A stretch of 8,205 nucleotides of DNA from G039029935 sp039029935. Lineage in GTDB: Bacteria; Chloroflexota; Anaerolineae; Caldilineales; Caldilineaceae. The notes beneath the pieces are model-generated. The model saw only the letters and a list, made by a program, of their open reading frames with translations. It did not search any database and was not told where the DNA came from. The translations under genes were made by a program, and so were the position numbers. Numbering within the stretch: position 1 is the first letter of the stretch; every line of letters begins with the position of its first letter. The stretch is taken from positions 1 through 8,205 of the forward strand of contig JBCCFC010000608.1 in the NCBI GenBank assembly GCA_039029935.1. Reading direction: 5' to 3'. Positions 1 to 5,724 of this stretch are shown piece after piece.

Positions 1-146
1 GTCACGGGCGTGTTGAACATCGATTATGTTACGTGACGGGTCATTTAGACTGGTTAGAACAACGTGCTGATTGGTGCGATTTAAAAACCATTGCCATGGT
101 AGAGTCACGAGTCACCGTCGGTGCTGACACCACAACTGAGCAACGG
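1..146 (+). pseudogene. ISAs1-family transposase, internal fragment
   Basis: Reading from base 3, the plus strand gives HGRVEHRLCYVTGHLDWLEQ, then a W-x2-LKTIAMVES stretch and TTTEQR. This matches the part of ISAs1/H-repeat DDE transposases (E. coli YhhI-like) that has the HGRxExR motif, the W-x-x-L-K segment and the (T)ExR residues just before the conserved RYYISS motif. RYYISS never comes: after the Arg codon at 144-146 the DNA becomes the antisense of a yhcG gene, and the frame closes at a TAG at 210-212. The N-terminal part lies off the left edge. The C-terminal third and the element's terminal inverted repeat are absent, so this is a dead remnant rather than an intact insertion end. The family call rests on remembered motifs, not an alignment. 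Confidence 0.8.
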
Positions 147-811
147 GCGGTTTCGATATCATGCTCCAATATGGTGGTGTCCGTTGACAACCCCAAAAAC
201 TCAAACACATAGGGGTCTTTCAGCGCATCGGCTGGTTGCATTGCCAGCGAACGTGTATTGGTCTGCGCCTCATCCTCAACAGCATGTCGGTCTTGGCTGC
301 TCAAAAGACGTTCATAGTAGTGGCTGTTTATCTGTCGTTCCAGTGCCCGCACACTCCAATTGGCCGTTGCCGCCTCATTCATATACCAGTCGCGTATCTG
401 TGGATTTTTGACGCGTAGCAGCAGCCGATAGTGGGTCCAACTTAATTCGAGCCGTAGGTTATCGGGCAATTCGGGACGCGGCGCGTCCCGAATTGAGTAT
501 GCCAAATAAAATCGGCGCATATTTCTCAAATTGGACTCATTGAATCCCTTGCCAAATTCGTGGGTGAGTCGCTCTGCAAGCGCAGCAATCAGTCCGCTAC
601 CATACTCAGCCCTCGCTGCGCCGCCCTGCTCATCCTCGACAATCAGCCGTCCAATCTGCCAATATAGGTCAATCATGGCACGGTTGACCGCTTGCATCGT
701 ATGCACACGCGATTGCTCAACCAATAGACGAATCTGTTCAAACAATGAAGGTGATAAGGCTTCCATCTCTTTGCTCACAATCCTCAAATAGTCATCAATA
801 GAGAAGAACAT
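41..811 (-). pseudogene. YhcG/DUF1016-family protein, 3'-truncated (nuclease domain lost)
   Basis: The N-terminus (ALSPSLFEQIRLLVEQSR, then a YWQIGRLI block, a FNESNLRNMRRFY block and LSWTHYRLLLRV) is the DUF1016/YhcG N-terminal domain, at about residues 20-175. Intact family members continue into a PDDEXK-type nuclease domain introduced by a DPYVFEFLGL segment. Here that segment is present, but the match ends after ILEHDIETA (base 146), where the family normally has a helix such as LIDHLQ. The last 34 residues are the antisense of an ISAs1 transposase fragment, ending at a TGA at 41-43. All nuclease catalytic residues are therefore missing. ATG 811 is the likely annotated start (TTG at 814 precedes it); ATG 766 fits the usual shorter N-terminus, and neither has a strong Shine-Dalgarno. 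YhcG-type genes are common in defence or mobile regions. The product is probably non-functional. Confidence 0.85.
467..495. repeat. 29-bp perfect palindrome inside yhcG
   Basis: CAATTCGGGACGCG and its exact reverse complement flank a single central G (base 481), giving 14-bp arms. It lies within the yhcG coding region and encodes part of an RDAPRPELPDNL stretch. In the YhcG proteins I recall, the segment before LSWTHYR is shorter, so this may be an in-frame palindromic insertion. The hairpin itself is directly visible; its origin is inferred. Confidence 0.8.
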
Positions 812-867
812 CAATTCTGGAAGTATAACACAGAATCGCTGGTGAGCCTATATTTCCCTACACCATT

Positions 868-888
868 CACACCCACACACCCACACAC
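868..888. repeat. CACACCCA tandem repeat
   Basis: About 2.6 copies of the 8-base unit CACACCCA occur in the divergent intergenic region between yhcG and the plus-strand locus, within a C/A-rich tract at about 860-916. This is simple low-complexity DNA with no evident function. Confidence 0.7.
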
Positions 889-895
889 TATCACA

Positions 896-926
896 TTGCA
901 TACATCCACCCACACCATGCTATAAT
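896..926 (+). promoter_or_regulatory. Sigma70-like promoter with extended -10
   Basis: TGCTATAAT at 918-926 is a perfect TATAAT with the TGn extension. A TTGCAT at 896-901 could serve as -35 but with a long 19-bp spacer, so the extended -10 probably does most of the work. Transcription would start near 933, leaving a leader of about 42 nt before ATG 975, which has AGAGAGG (about 957-963) upstream. Confidence 0.6.
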
Positions 927-974
927 CACGCTACAAACATAATCAACCAGCCAACCAGAGAGGCCATCACAACC

Positions 975-1163
975 ATGACAGACCTTGAAATTATCCGAGA
1001 GCTTGAGCAGATTCTCGACCGTAAGTTGTTTGAGACGTCGTATGACCCAAGCCCGCGTAAACTTGTCTATAGCCGCTGCCAAGATTGCGCGCTGGAGATG
1101 GGTCTACAAACTGGCTCCACTTGTCCTGTTGGCGGCGACGGCGTGGTTTATCAGCGTCTATGA
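975..1163 (+). pseudogene. LRR-protein-like N-terminus, frame-disrupted
   Basis: ATG 975 has an upstream promoter and a purine-rich AGAGAGG about 11 nt before it, so it looks like a genuine start. The first 18 residues, MTDLEIIRELEQILDRKL, resemble the amphipathic N-terminus common on bacterial leucine-rich-repeat proteins, as recalled from family examples. No leucine-rich repeats follow. From about base 1040 the meaningful coding sequence is in the next frame (the membrane protein starting at 1042), and this frame ends at a TGA at 1161-1163 with composition unlike a real protein. Either a single-base change or a recombination scar has broken one gene, or an LRR-type leader was joined to an unrelated downstream gene. 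Programmed frameshifting is not supported by any obvious slippery site. Confidence 0.45.
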
Positions 1164-1398
1164 GTGGGAGCTCATCGGTGCCAATACCTATTTGCCGGAG
1201 ACAGGTATCTTGGTAATTGAAGCACTCCTGGCCTTGTTTCTCTTTCGCCGTGCCAGTGCGAATGATGCGCTGGCAGACCAGTTGGCAAAGGAGACAGAGA
1301 CCTTATATGTGCAGTATGGCTATTTGGCCGAGGAGCATGAGCGGTTAAAGGGTGAACTGACAAGGGTGCAGACACAGTTGGATGCGATTACATTGTGA
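1042..1398 (+). CDS. Small two-helix membrane protein with coiled-coil tail
   Basis: 118 residues, not recognised. A basic N-terminal segment (K14, R17, R19, K23) leads into a hydrophobic helix at about 23-41 (core LAPLVLLAATAWFISVY). After a short polar loop comes a second helix at about 51-69, followed by Arg-Arg. Residues 74-116 are charged and heptad-like (DALADQLAKETETL, then EEHERLKGELTRVQTQL), suggesting a cytoplasmic coiled coil. ATG 1042 is the first ATG in this frame; it lacks a clear Shine-Dalgarno, and the frame stays open upstream to a TTG at 985, where it overlaps the LRR-like start at 975 in another frame. Translation may therefore have depended originally on that upstream start. 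A diverged copy of the first helix and its following loop sits at 2983-3117, so this is a mobile or repeated module. Function unknown. Confidence 0.6.
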   Translation: MTQARVNLSIAAAKIARWRWVYKLAPLVLLAATAWFISVYEWELIGANTYLPETGILVIEALLALFLFRRASANDALADQLAKETETLYVQYGYLAEEHERLKGELTRVQTQLDAITL

Positions 1399-1408
1399 AC
1401 GGATTTCT

Positions 1409-1426
1409 AGCCTGTTTCAACAGGCT
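1409..1426. terminator. Hairpin in convergent gap, possible terminator
   Basis: AGCCTGT and ACAGGCT form a 7-bp stem around a TTCA loop, 10 bases after the membrane-protein stop, followed by the pyrimidine-rich TCCTCTGTT. The uridine tract is weak, so termination strength is uncertain. The position between two convergent genes supports the role. Confidence 0.45.
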
Positions 1427-1440
1427 TCCTCTGTTAGACG

Positions 1441-1455
1441 CAGAATTGCATTCTG
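1441..1455. terminator. Second small hairpin in convergent gap
   Basis: CAGAAT, TGC, ATTCTG is a perfect 6-bp inverted repeat downstream of the minus-strand AlbA gene. It could act in the minus direction, but there is no long T tract, so it may be incidental. Confidence 0.25.
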
Positions 1456-1497
1456 TGGCTGTCGTTTACTCTGGCTATCTTACAATGCCTGTCTATA

Positions 1498-2898
1498 TCA
1501 CGGCTGACGAACTTCCCAACGCCCACTAAATGGATTCCCCGTATGCCGCAGCAGGTTCATCTCGCGCAGTTGGGCAATGGTATATTCAACCCGACGGCTG
1601 GGTGTGCCAATACGACGCTCAAGTTCACGGACAGAGACACCCGGGTAGAGCTTGAGTAAATCCAAAATGAGGGCTTGGTTGCCCGATAGTCGATTGCTAT
1701 AGTTAGTCTTGGATTCCGCTTCCAGTTTATTTGTGAACGAATCTCCATACATACGTTGCACACTCTCTTCACCCAACGAGACCAACAGATGGCGTGGGTT
1801 GGCATGGAATATCAATGATAATCCACTCTTGCTATCATAGATGGGTGGTTCAATGTCATGTGCTTGACACTCGCCATTAATTTCCTCAATGCCCCGTCCC
1901 CAAGACTCAATATAACCAGCACGATAAAAAGCATTGGCAATCAGCGGGTTATAGGGATGGGATTTATGTTCCGCCAACAGTTCTTCAAGTGTCCAGTTCT
2001 CAGGCAATTGACCAGGATTCCAGAGACGGATTTGGTCCTCATAGACCCGTAGCTGAATGGGGATACGACTGTTGTAATCTTTGTGGATAACGGCATTCAA
2101 AATCGCTTCTCGCAACGCTGCACGAGGGAATAGGTAGCGGTCTACGCGTTGTAGTCCTTCGTAGTGAATATAGGCTTTGAGATATTTGAAGAAGAGTAGT
2201 TCGACGGCCTTATCCACTTGCTCAAATAGATTGCCATTAATTTCATCCTGATAGCGGATATCGGCATCATTGGTAAAGAAGCCAATCTTGATATAGGCTC
2301 CCGTGACGACCTGTTCGGGTGTATCGGTAAAGAGCAGACCCGCTGCACGTGTCAAATTACCGCCCTCAATCAGCTCTAGCCGTGTCAAAATTGACTCATC
2401 GCTCTCCTCCAGAATGGCATCGCTCATACGCCCACTGCTCACAGCCTTGGTGCGAAACAGTTTAAACGCGGCAGCGCTACAATCATCAAGACCCAGCGAG
2501 GGCATGAGGGTGTTCTCCCAAGTTACCTCATATCCCTTTTTGCGCACCAAAAAGTGTTGCAGAGCCATGCCATTGAGTTCTTGCAGGGTGCTGCCACTCC
2601 GGTAATAATATTTTCCTCGATGGCTGATGGGGTTGGGATGAGGAGAAACCGATATCTCGACCAAATCCTGTTCATTTTCATGGCGTAAGTTGACATTCAC
2701 AATGATGCCCAGCACAGTCCGAGCCTTATTGGGGATGTCCTCCATCAATTTTTTTGCATTGGGCACACCGATTGCCTCTCCCTGATCATTTCTGCCAATC
2801 ACCAATGTGCCGCCCTGTGCGTTGGCAAAAGCCGCAATCCATTTTAAATGATCATCGTGCCAAAGTCGTTTCCATTCATGATGTTGATCTTCTTGCAT
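1498..2898 (-). CDS. AlbA_2/Schlafen-domain ATP-binding transcriptional regulator (COG2865-like)
   Basis: 466 residues, apparently complete. Residues about 5-120 form the Schlafen AlbA_2 domain: HEWK at 7-10 and AFANAQGGTLVIG at 23-35, followed by D-x-x-G-E-x-I-G-V. Residues about 255-340 match the divergent HATPase_c_4 region often annotated as RecG-like: LREAILNAVIHKDYN at 262-276 carries the N-box Asn268, the IRLWNPGQLP block at 290-299 is the NxG motif, and GYIESWGRGI at 328-337 is the glycine-rich segment. A winged-helix domain closes the protein (about 405-466, with SVRELERRIGTPSRRVEY). Family members are thought to be nucleotide-responsive DNA- or RNA-binding regulators; the ligand and targets are unknown. 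Start ATG 2898 has AGGAGGT seven bases upstream. The gene is monocistronic and convergent with the membrane-protein gene. Despite frequent naming, it is not a helicase. Confidence 0.88.
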   Translation of the reverse strand: MQEDQHHEWKRLWHDDHLKWIAAFANAQGGTLVIGRNDQGEAIGVPNAKKLMEDIPNKARTVLGIIVNVNLRHENEQDLVEISVSPHPNPISHRGKYYYRSGSTLQELNGMALQHFLVRKKGYEVTWENTLMPSLGLDDCSAAAFKLFRTKAVSSGRMSDAILEESDESILTRLELIEGGNLTRAAGLLFTDTPEQVVTGAYIKIGFFTNDADIRYQDEINGNLFEQVDKAVELLFFKYLKAYIHYEGLQRVDRYLFPRAALREAILNAVIHKDYNSRIPIQLRVYEDQIRLWNPGQLPENWTLEELLAEHKSHPYNPLIANAFYRAGYIESWGRGIEEINGECQAHDIEPPIYDSKSGLSLIFHANPRHLLVSLGEESVQRMYGDSFTNKLEAESKTNYSNRLSGNQALILDLLKLYPGVSVRELERRIGTPSRRVEYTIAQLREMNLLRHTGNPFSGRWEVRQP

Positions 2899-2905
2899 AA
2901 GCCAA

Positions 2906-2912
2906 ACCTCCT
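2906..2912 (-). promoter_or_regulatory. Ribosome binding site of the AlbA gene
   Basis: AGGAGGT on the minus strand, seven bases before ATG 2898, fixes the start of the AlbA-domain protein. Confidence 0.85.
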
Positions 2913-2950
2913 GTGTGGGATGCTGATATAAAACCGTCTACGTGTATACA

Positions 2951-2979
2951 ATTATATCAAACCACAGACAGTCTGGCAA
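2951..2979 (-). promoter_or_regulatory. Sigma70-like promoter of the AlbA gene
   Basis: On the minus strand, TTGCCA (2979-2974) lies exactly 17 bases upstream of a perfect TATAAT (2956-2951). Transcription would start near 2944, giving a leader of about 46 nt containing the AGGAGGT. The -35 lies just outside the homologous core of the diverged membrane-protein copy on the other strand. Confidence 0.7.
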
Positions 2980-2982
2980 TGC

Positions 2983-3117
2983 CTTTTGGCAGCGACGACA
3001 TGGTTTATCGACGTCTATCTGTGGCGTATCATTGGTGACATCGCGACTCACCGCACGTTGATTTCTCAAAGGTCGCTATTTGAGTTGATTTCGTTTTGCC
3101 TCTTATCTGGGTTTTGA
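2983..3117 (+). pseudogene. Diverged partial copy of the 1042-1398 membrane protein
   Basis: The plus-strand frame from 2983 reads LLAATTWFIDVYLWRIIGD and ends at a TGA at 3115-3117. It aligns without gaps to LLAATAWFISVYEWELIGA in the membrane protein starting at 1042. By hand count, 41 of 54 bases agree between 2983-3036 and 1126-1179. Similarity fades after the Gly (SLFELISFCLL versus ILVIEALLALFLF). The frame is open back to about 2932 but has no start codon, the basic N-terminus is not convincingly preserved, and the coiled-coil tail is missing, so this is a remnant. Its last bases overlap the start of the dhaL promoter region. Confidence 0.7.
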
Positions 3118-3124
3118 CTATAAT
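3096..3124 (+). promoter_or_regulatory. dhaL: Sigma70-like promoter of dhaL
   Basis: TTGCCT (3096-3101), a 17-base spacer and a perfect TATAAT (3119-3124) predict transcription from about 3131. This places the in-frame GTG at 3125 upstream of the transcript and supports ATG 3176 as the real start. The -35 lies inside the pseudogene copy of the membrane protein. Confidence 0.65.
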
Positions 3125-3175
3125 GTGAAGACTATCTTATCCAAACATATTATACGCAATACCAAGTCAATACCT

Positions 3176-3835
3176 ATGAGCAAAGACACATCAACAACAT
3201 ACATCCAACAAATCTTCCAGGCTGCCCTCCAACGCATCGAAGCACACGAAGAAGAGCTAGGTCAACTGGACGCCGCTGCGGGTGATGGCGATCACGGACG
3301 CACGATGGTGCGCGGGTTACGTGCGGCTGTCGTGGCGATCTCATCAACAGACACTGCGTCTGCCAGCAATGACGGACCAGTAGGGATGGTCATCATGCAG
3401 GCGGGGACCGCGTTTGCAGACGCTGCGGGTGGTGCATCGGGTCCATTGCTGGGGATGTTCATGATGAACATCGGCCAAAAGATTGGTGCAAACGAAGTTG
3501 ACGCTACGCTCGTCCACACAGCATTTGACGCTGGACTCAACGCCATTCTAAAATTAGGCAAAGCCAAACCCGGTGACAAGACCATGATTGACACGCTTTC
3601 GCCTTTTGTCACGGCGCTTGGGGATGCCGCCAATGATGGGCAATCGCTGGCTGATGCATGGGATACGGCTCTCGCTGCTGCACAGACCGGAGCTGAGTCT
3701 ACGGCAGAGATGATGGCGAAGAAAGGGCGTGCCTCAAAGCTGCGTGAACGAAGCATTGGTCATCTTGACCCAGGTGCGATGTCGATGCTGTATATGTTGC
3801 AGGCGACAGGTAGTGTGTTATCATCTTGTGTATAG
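3176..3835 (+). CDS. dhaL: Dihydroxyacetone kinase ADP-binding subunit DhaL
   Basis: 219 residues, close to the usual DhaL length of about 210. DhaL binds the nucleotide and two Mg ions through a D-x4-D-x-D motif; here these are Asp32, Asp37 and Asp39 within LDAAAGDGDHGRTM. The helical-barrel signatures follow: ASGPLLGMFMMNIG, a KPGDKTMIDTL segment, and the C-terminal KGRASKLRERSIGHLDPGA (Gly184 to about Ala201). In this family DhaL works with DhaK, which holds the dihydroxyacetone covalently on a His, and, in phosphotransferase-dependent versions, with DhaM. None of these partners is in the window. The sequence alone does not distinguish ATP-using from phosphotransferase-dependent types, nor dihydroxyacetone from erythrulose or another triose/tetrose. 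ATG 3176 is chosen because the promoter's -10 abuts the upstream GTG 3125; no strong Shine-Dalgarno precedes it. Confidence 0.88.
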   Translation: MSKDTSTTYIQQIFQAALQRIEAHEEELGQLDAAAGDGDHGRTMVRGLRAAVVAISSTDTASASNDGPVGMVIMQAGTAFADAAGGASGPLLGMFMMNIGQKIGANEVDATLVHTAFDAGLNAILKLGKAKPGDKTMIDTLSPFVTALGDAANDGQSLADAWDTALAAAQTGAESTAEMMAKKGRASKLRERSIGHLDPGAMSMLYMLQATGSVLSSCV

Positions 3836-3881
3836 GACGATGATATATACGATGTCAATTAAGTTCTGATGGGATTTGTAG

Positions 3882-3900
3882 GTCCGGTTAGTAACCGGAC
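3882..3900. repeat. Perfect 8-bp inverted repeat, operator or REP-like
   Basis: GTCCGGTT, AGT, AACCGGAC lies 47 bases after the dhaL stop. There is no T tract, so it is a poor intrinsic terminator. It could be an operator for a regulator of the transporter or dhaL, or a dispersed palindrome; the window does not decide. Confidence 0.6.
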
Positions 3901-3943
3901 AATCTTAATCGACACCGTAATTATCAAATCGTTTCACAATAAA

Positions 3944-3958
3944 TCCTGACTTTCAGGA
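3944..3958. repeat. Small inverted repeat TCCTGA/TCAGGA
   Basis: TCCTGA, CTT, TCAGGA is a perfect 6-bp stem with a 3-base spacer, between dhaL and the binding-protein gene. Its role is unknown and it may be chance. Confidence 0.4.
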
Positions 3959-3966
3959 GATAAAAT

Positions 3967-4078
3967 TTGGCTACGTGAAGTTGTGTGGTCGTAGGGGCGT
4001 ACCCTTGCGGTCGCCCTCTTTCTGTGGTTTGGGCGACCGCAAGGGTCGGGAACCCTGTGGGTGCCTACGAATAGCCAA
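3967..4078. repeat. REP/MITE-like large palindromic element
   Basis: The core is a perfect 16-bp inverted repeat: ACCCTTGCGGTCGCCC (4001-4016) and its complement (4031-4046) around a 14-base loop. Imperfect outer arms follow: CGTAGGGGC at 3990-3998 against GTGCCTACG at 4061-4069, then TTGGCTA at 3967-3973 against TAGCCAA at 4072-4078. The right outer arm carries extra bases (4047-4060) that can form their own small stems. The GTAGGGGCG...CCTAC outline resembles non-coding palindromes scattered through Chloroflexota genomes, as recalled. It ends about 20 bases before the binding-protein ribosome site, so it would be transcribed in the leader if the promoter is upstream. No convincing promoter was seen elsewhere in 3836-4111. 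Confidence 0.7.
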
Positions 4079-4096
4079 CCAAATCTATAGAGTTTC

Positions 4097-4104
4097 AAGA
4101 GGAG
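4097..4104 (+). promoter_or_regulatory. Ribosome binding site of the binding-protein gene
   Basis: AAGAGGAG, seven bases before ATG 4112, decides the start. The internal ATG 4139, right at the twin-arginine motif, has no such site. Confidence 0.8.
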
Positions 4105-4111
4105 AGACATC

Positions 4112-5668
4112 ATGTCGAAAGAACAAAAAGCATTCATCATGAACCGTCGTCGTTTCATGCAAAGTGCGGCTGCACTCGGTGCAGGTAGCGCGTTGGTCGC
4201 TGCTTGTGGACCCGCACCAAGCGATGGTGGTGGTGACGCTGGCGGTGATGCTGGTGGTGATGGGGGAGACGCTGGTGGTGATGACAATCCACTGTTGGGT
4301 AGTAACGAAACCAACATGCAGGGCAAATCGCTGACATTGAGCTTGGCCGTGATCGCTGGTTGGCCGCCAAGTCAGTTGCCGATTGAGATGTTTCCAACGT
4401 TTGCTGCACATGCCAAAGAGAAATTTGGCTACGATGTGGATGTACAGAAGACAGAGGCGCCATTTGCCGCTCTCTTCCAAAAAGTTGCACCAACGCTGGC
4501 GTCCAAGTCACAGGAATACAACCTGATCATCTCTGACAGCCAATGGCTCGGTGCGCTCTCTGAACCAGGCTGGATTATCCGTGCCGATGATGTCTATGAA
4601 CTCAATCCAGAGTTGGACATTGAAGTCTATAGTTCACTGGTTCGCGAAACCTATCAGGTCTATCCTGACGGTTCTGGACAGCGTTGGGGTTTCCCACAGA
4701 TGCCAGACACGCAGGGTGTGTTTATGCGCTTGGACATGTTGGAAGACCCAGCAGAGCAGGAAGCATTTGAAGCGGCCTATGGCAAGCCACTGCCCACCAC
4801 ATACGAAGAATTTGCCGAGATGACCATTCAGGAATATGAAGAGGTCTTTGAGCATTTCCATCGACCAGATGAAGGCATGGCGGGCACGGCCATCATGTAT
4901 AGCAAAGAGTATGACTTCTTCTCATGCGCCTACCACCCATACGTCTACGCCACTGGTGGTGACATCTGGGACCCAGCCACAGGCGACGTTGTTGGTGTAT
5001 TGAACACACCAGAGAACGCTGCACAGTTGGAATACTTCGCTTCATTGACCAAGTATCAGAACGAAGGCGCATCTGACTTTGGTATCGGTTCCATGATTGA
5101 CCAGTTCACACAGGGTAAAGTCTTCTCAGCCTTCCAATGGTTGGCGGTTGGTCTGTTCATGATTCCAGAAGAACTCGAAGGCAAGGTTATTGCTGTACCA
5201 CATCCAAAGTTTGAGTTCCCGGATGGCTCACGTGACGTTATCGGTGCGATGGGGGGACAGCCTTGGGTGATCAACTCATTCAATGACGATGACCACATGC
5301 GCGCGTGCATCGACTTCCTGAAATGGTGGTACACCGACGAGACACAGGCTGAGTTCATCGCCAACGGTGGTCTGCCTTGGAGCAAGGCGGGTATCGAGGC
5401 TGAAGGCTTTGAGGAAAGTTCACCATATGCCCGTGCCTTTAAAGAGATGTTGGGTGAAGGCAAATCACGCGACTTCTGGCACTTGCCAGAGTATGCCGAA
5501 CTGTTGGCAATCCAGCAAGAAGCCTACAACGCCTATGTTGCTGGTCAGGTCGATGACCCACAACATGTGTTGAACTACATCGCGGCCAAGCAGCAGGAAT
5601 TGCTCCTTGACAAGGGACGCACAGAGACACCTGTTCCCGCCGAGTTGGAAGGTATTACGCTTCTGTAA
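4112..5668 (+). CDS. ABC transporter extracellular solute-binding lipoprotein (Tat-type)
   Basis: 518 residues. The N-terminus carries a twin-arginine signal (NRRRFMQSAAALGAG, residues 11-25) and a lipobox ending VAAC with Cys32 as the lipidation site, so the protein is probably exported folded and anchored outside the membrane. A flexible Gly/Asp/Ala linker (about 38-58) follows, as in many Chloroflexota binding proteins. The mature domain has the family-1 extracellular solute-binding (UgpB/MalE-like) organisation, including NLIISDSQWLGAL near 130-145, SDFGIGSMIDQFTQGKVFSA in the second lobe and a GGQPWVINSF segment. It is the first gene of the importer operon. The ligand cannot be read from the sequence; a sugar, polyol or glycerol-like compound is likely from the family, and the neighbouring dhaL points weakly to the latter. 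Expression relative to the permeases is probably boosted by the hairpin after its stop. Confidence 0.9.
   Translation: MSKEQKAFIMNRRRFMQSAAALGAGSALVAACGPAPSDGGGDAGGDAGGDGGDAGGDDNPLLGSNETNMQGKSLTLSLAVIAGWPPSQLPIEMFPTFAAHAKEKFGYDVDVQKTEAPFAALFQKVAPTLASKSQEYNLIISDSQWLGALSEPGWIIRADDVYELNPELDIEVYSSLVRETYQVYPDGSGQRWGFPQMPDTQGVFMRLDMLEDPAEQEAFEAAYGKPLPTTYEEFAEMTIQEYEEVFEHFHRPDEGMAGTAIMYSKEYDFFSCAYHPYVYATGGDIWDPATGDVVGVLNTPENAAQLEYFASLTKYQNEGASDFGIGSMIDQFTQGKVFSAFQWLAVGLFMIPEELEGKVIAVPHPKFEFPDGSRDVIGAMGGQPWVINSFNDDDHMRACIDFLKWWYTDETQAEFIANGGLPWSKAGIEAEGFEESSPYARAFKEMLGEGKSRDFWHLPEYAELLAIQQEAYNAYVAGQVDDPQHVLNYIAAKQQELLLDKGRTETPVPAELEGITLL
4223..4285 (+). repeat. GGTGAYGCTGGT-type low-complexity repeat in the linker
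   Basis: Imperfect tandem Gly-Asp-Ala codons (GGTGATGCTGGT-like units) encode the acidic, flexible spacer between the lipidated Cys32 and the binding domain. Such tracts expand and contract easily, so length may vary between strains. Confidence 0.7.
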
Positions 5669-5674
5669 CACTAC

Positions 5675-5706
5675 ACTTCCAGGAAGGGTAGACCCTTCCT
5701 GGAAGT
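5675..5706. terminator. Intercistronic hairpin after the binding-protein gene
   Basis: ACTTCCAGGAAGGGT and its exact complement form a 15-bp stem around the two bases AG, six bases after the stop codon. The following AATTTC is a weak T tract. As with malE-malF type operons, it probably acts as a partial terminator or 3'-end stabiliser, giving more binding protein than permease, rather than as a full stop, because the permease gene follows within 20 bases without its own clear promoter. Confidence 0.75.
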
Positions 5707-5724
5707 AATTTCAGGTCTTGCACC

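Noticed and set aside
868..888. CA-rich repeats as a CRISPR or iteron array
   Set aside because: Units of eight bases without spacers; simple low-complexity DNA.
985..1041. TTG 985 as start of the membrane protein
   Set aside because: No ribosome site, and this part is the out-of-frame reading of the LRR-like leader.
1020..1045. Programmed +1 frameshift joining the 975 and 1042 frames
   Set aside because: No slippery codon run, in-frame stop or stimulatory structure is evident at the crossover.
3125..3175. GTG 3125 as dhaL start, adding 17 residues
   Set aside because: It directly follows the -10 box, so it would lie upstream of the transcript; the extra residues do not resemble DhaL.
3292..3756. 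Long open frame antisense to dhaL (154 codons)
   Set aside because: No recognisable domain; it mirrors a well-supported gene and is explained by its codon bias.
5056..5463. Open frame antisense to the binding-protein gene
   Set aside because: Low-complexity translation without start signals; a shadow of the real gene.
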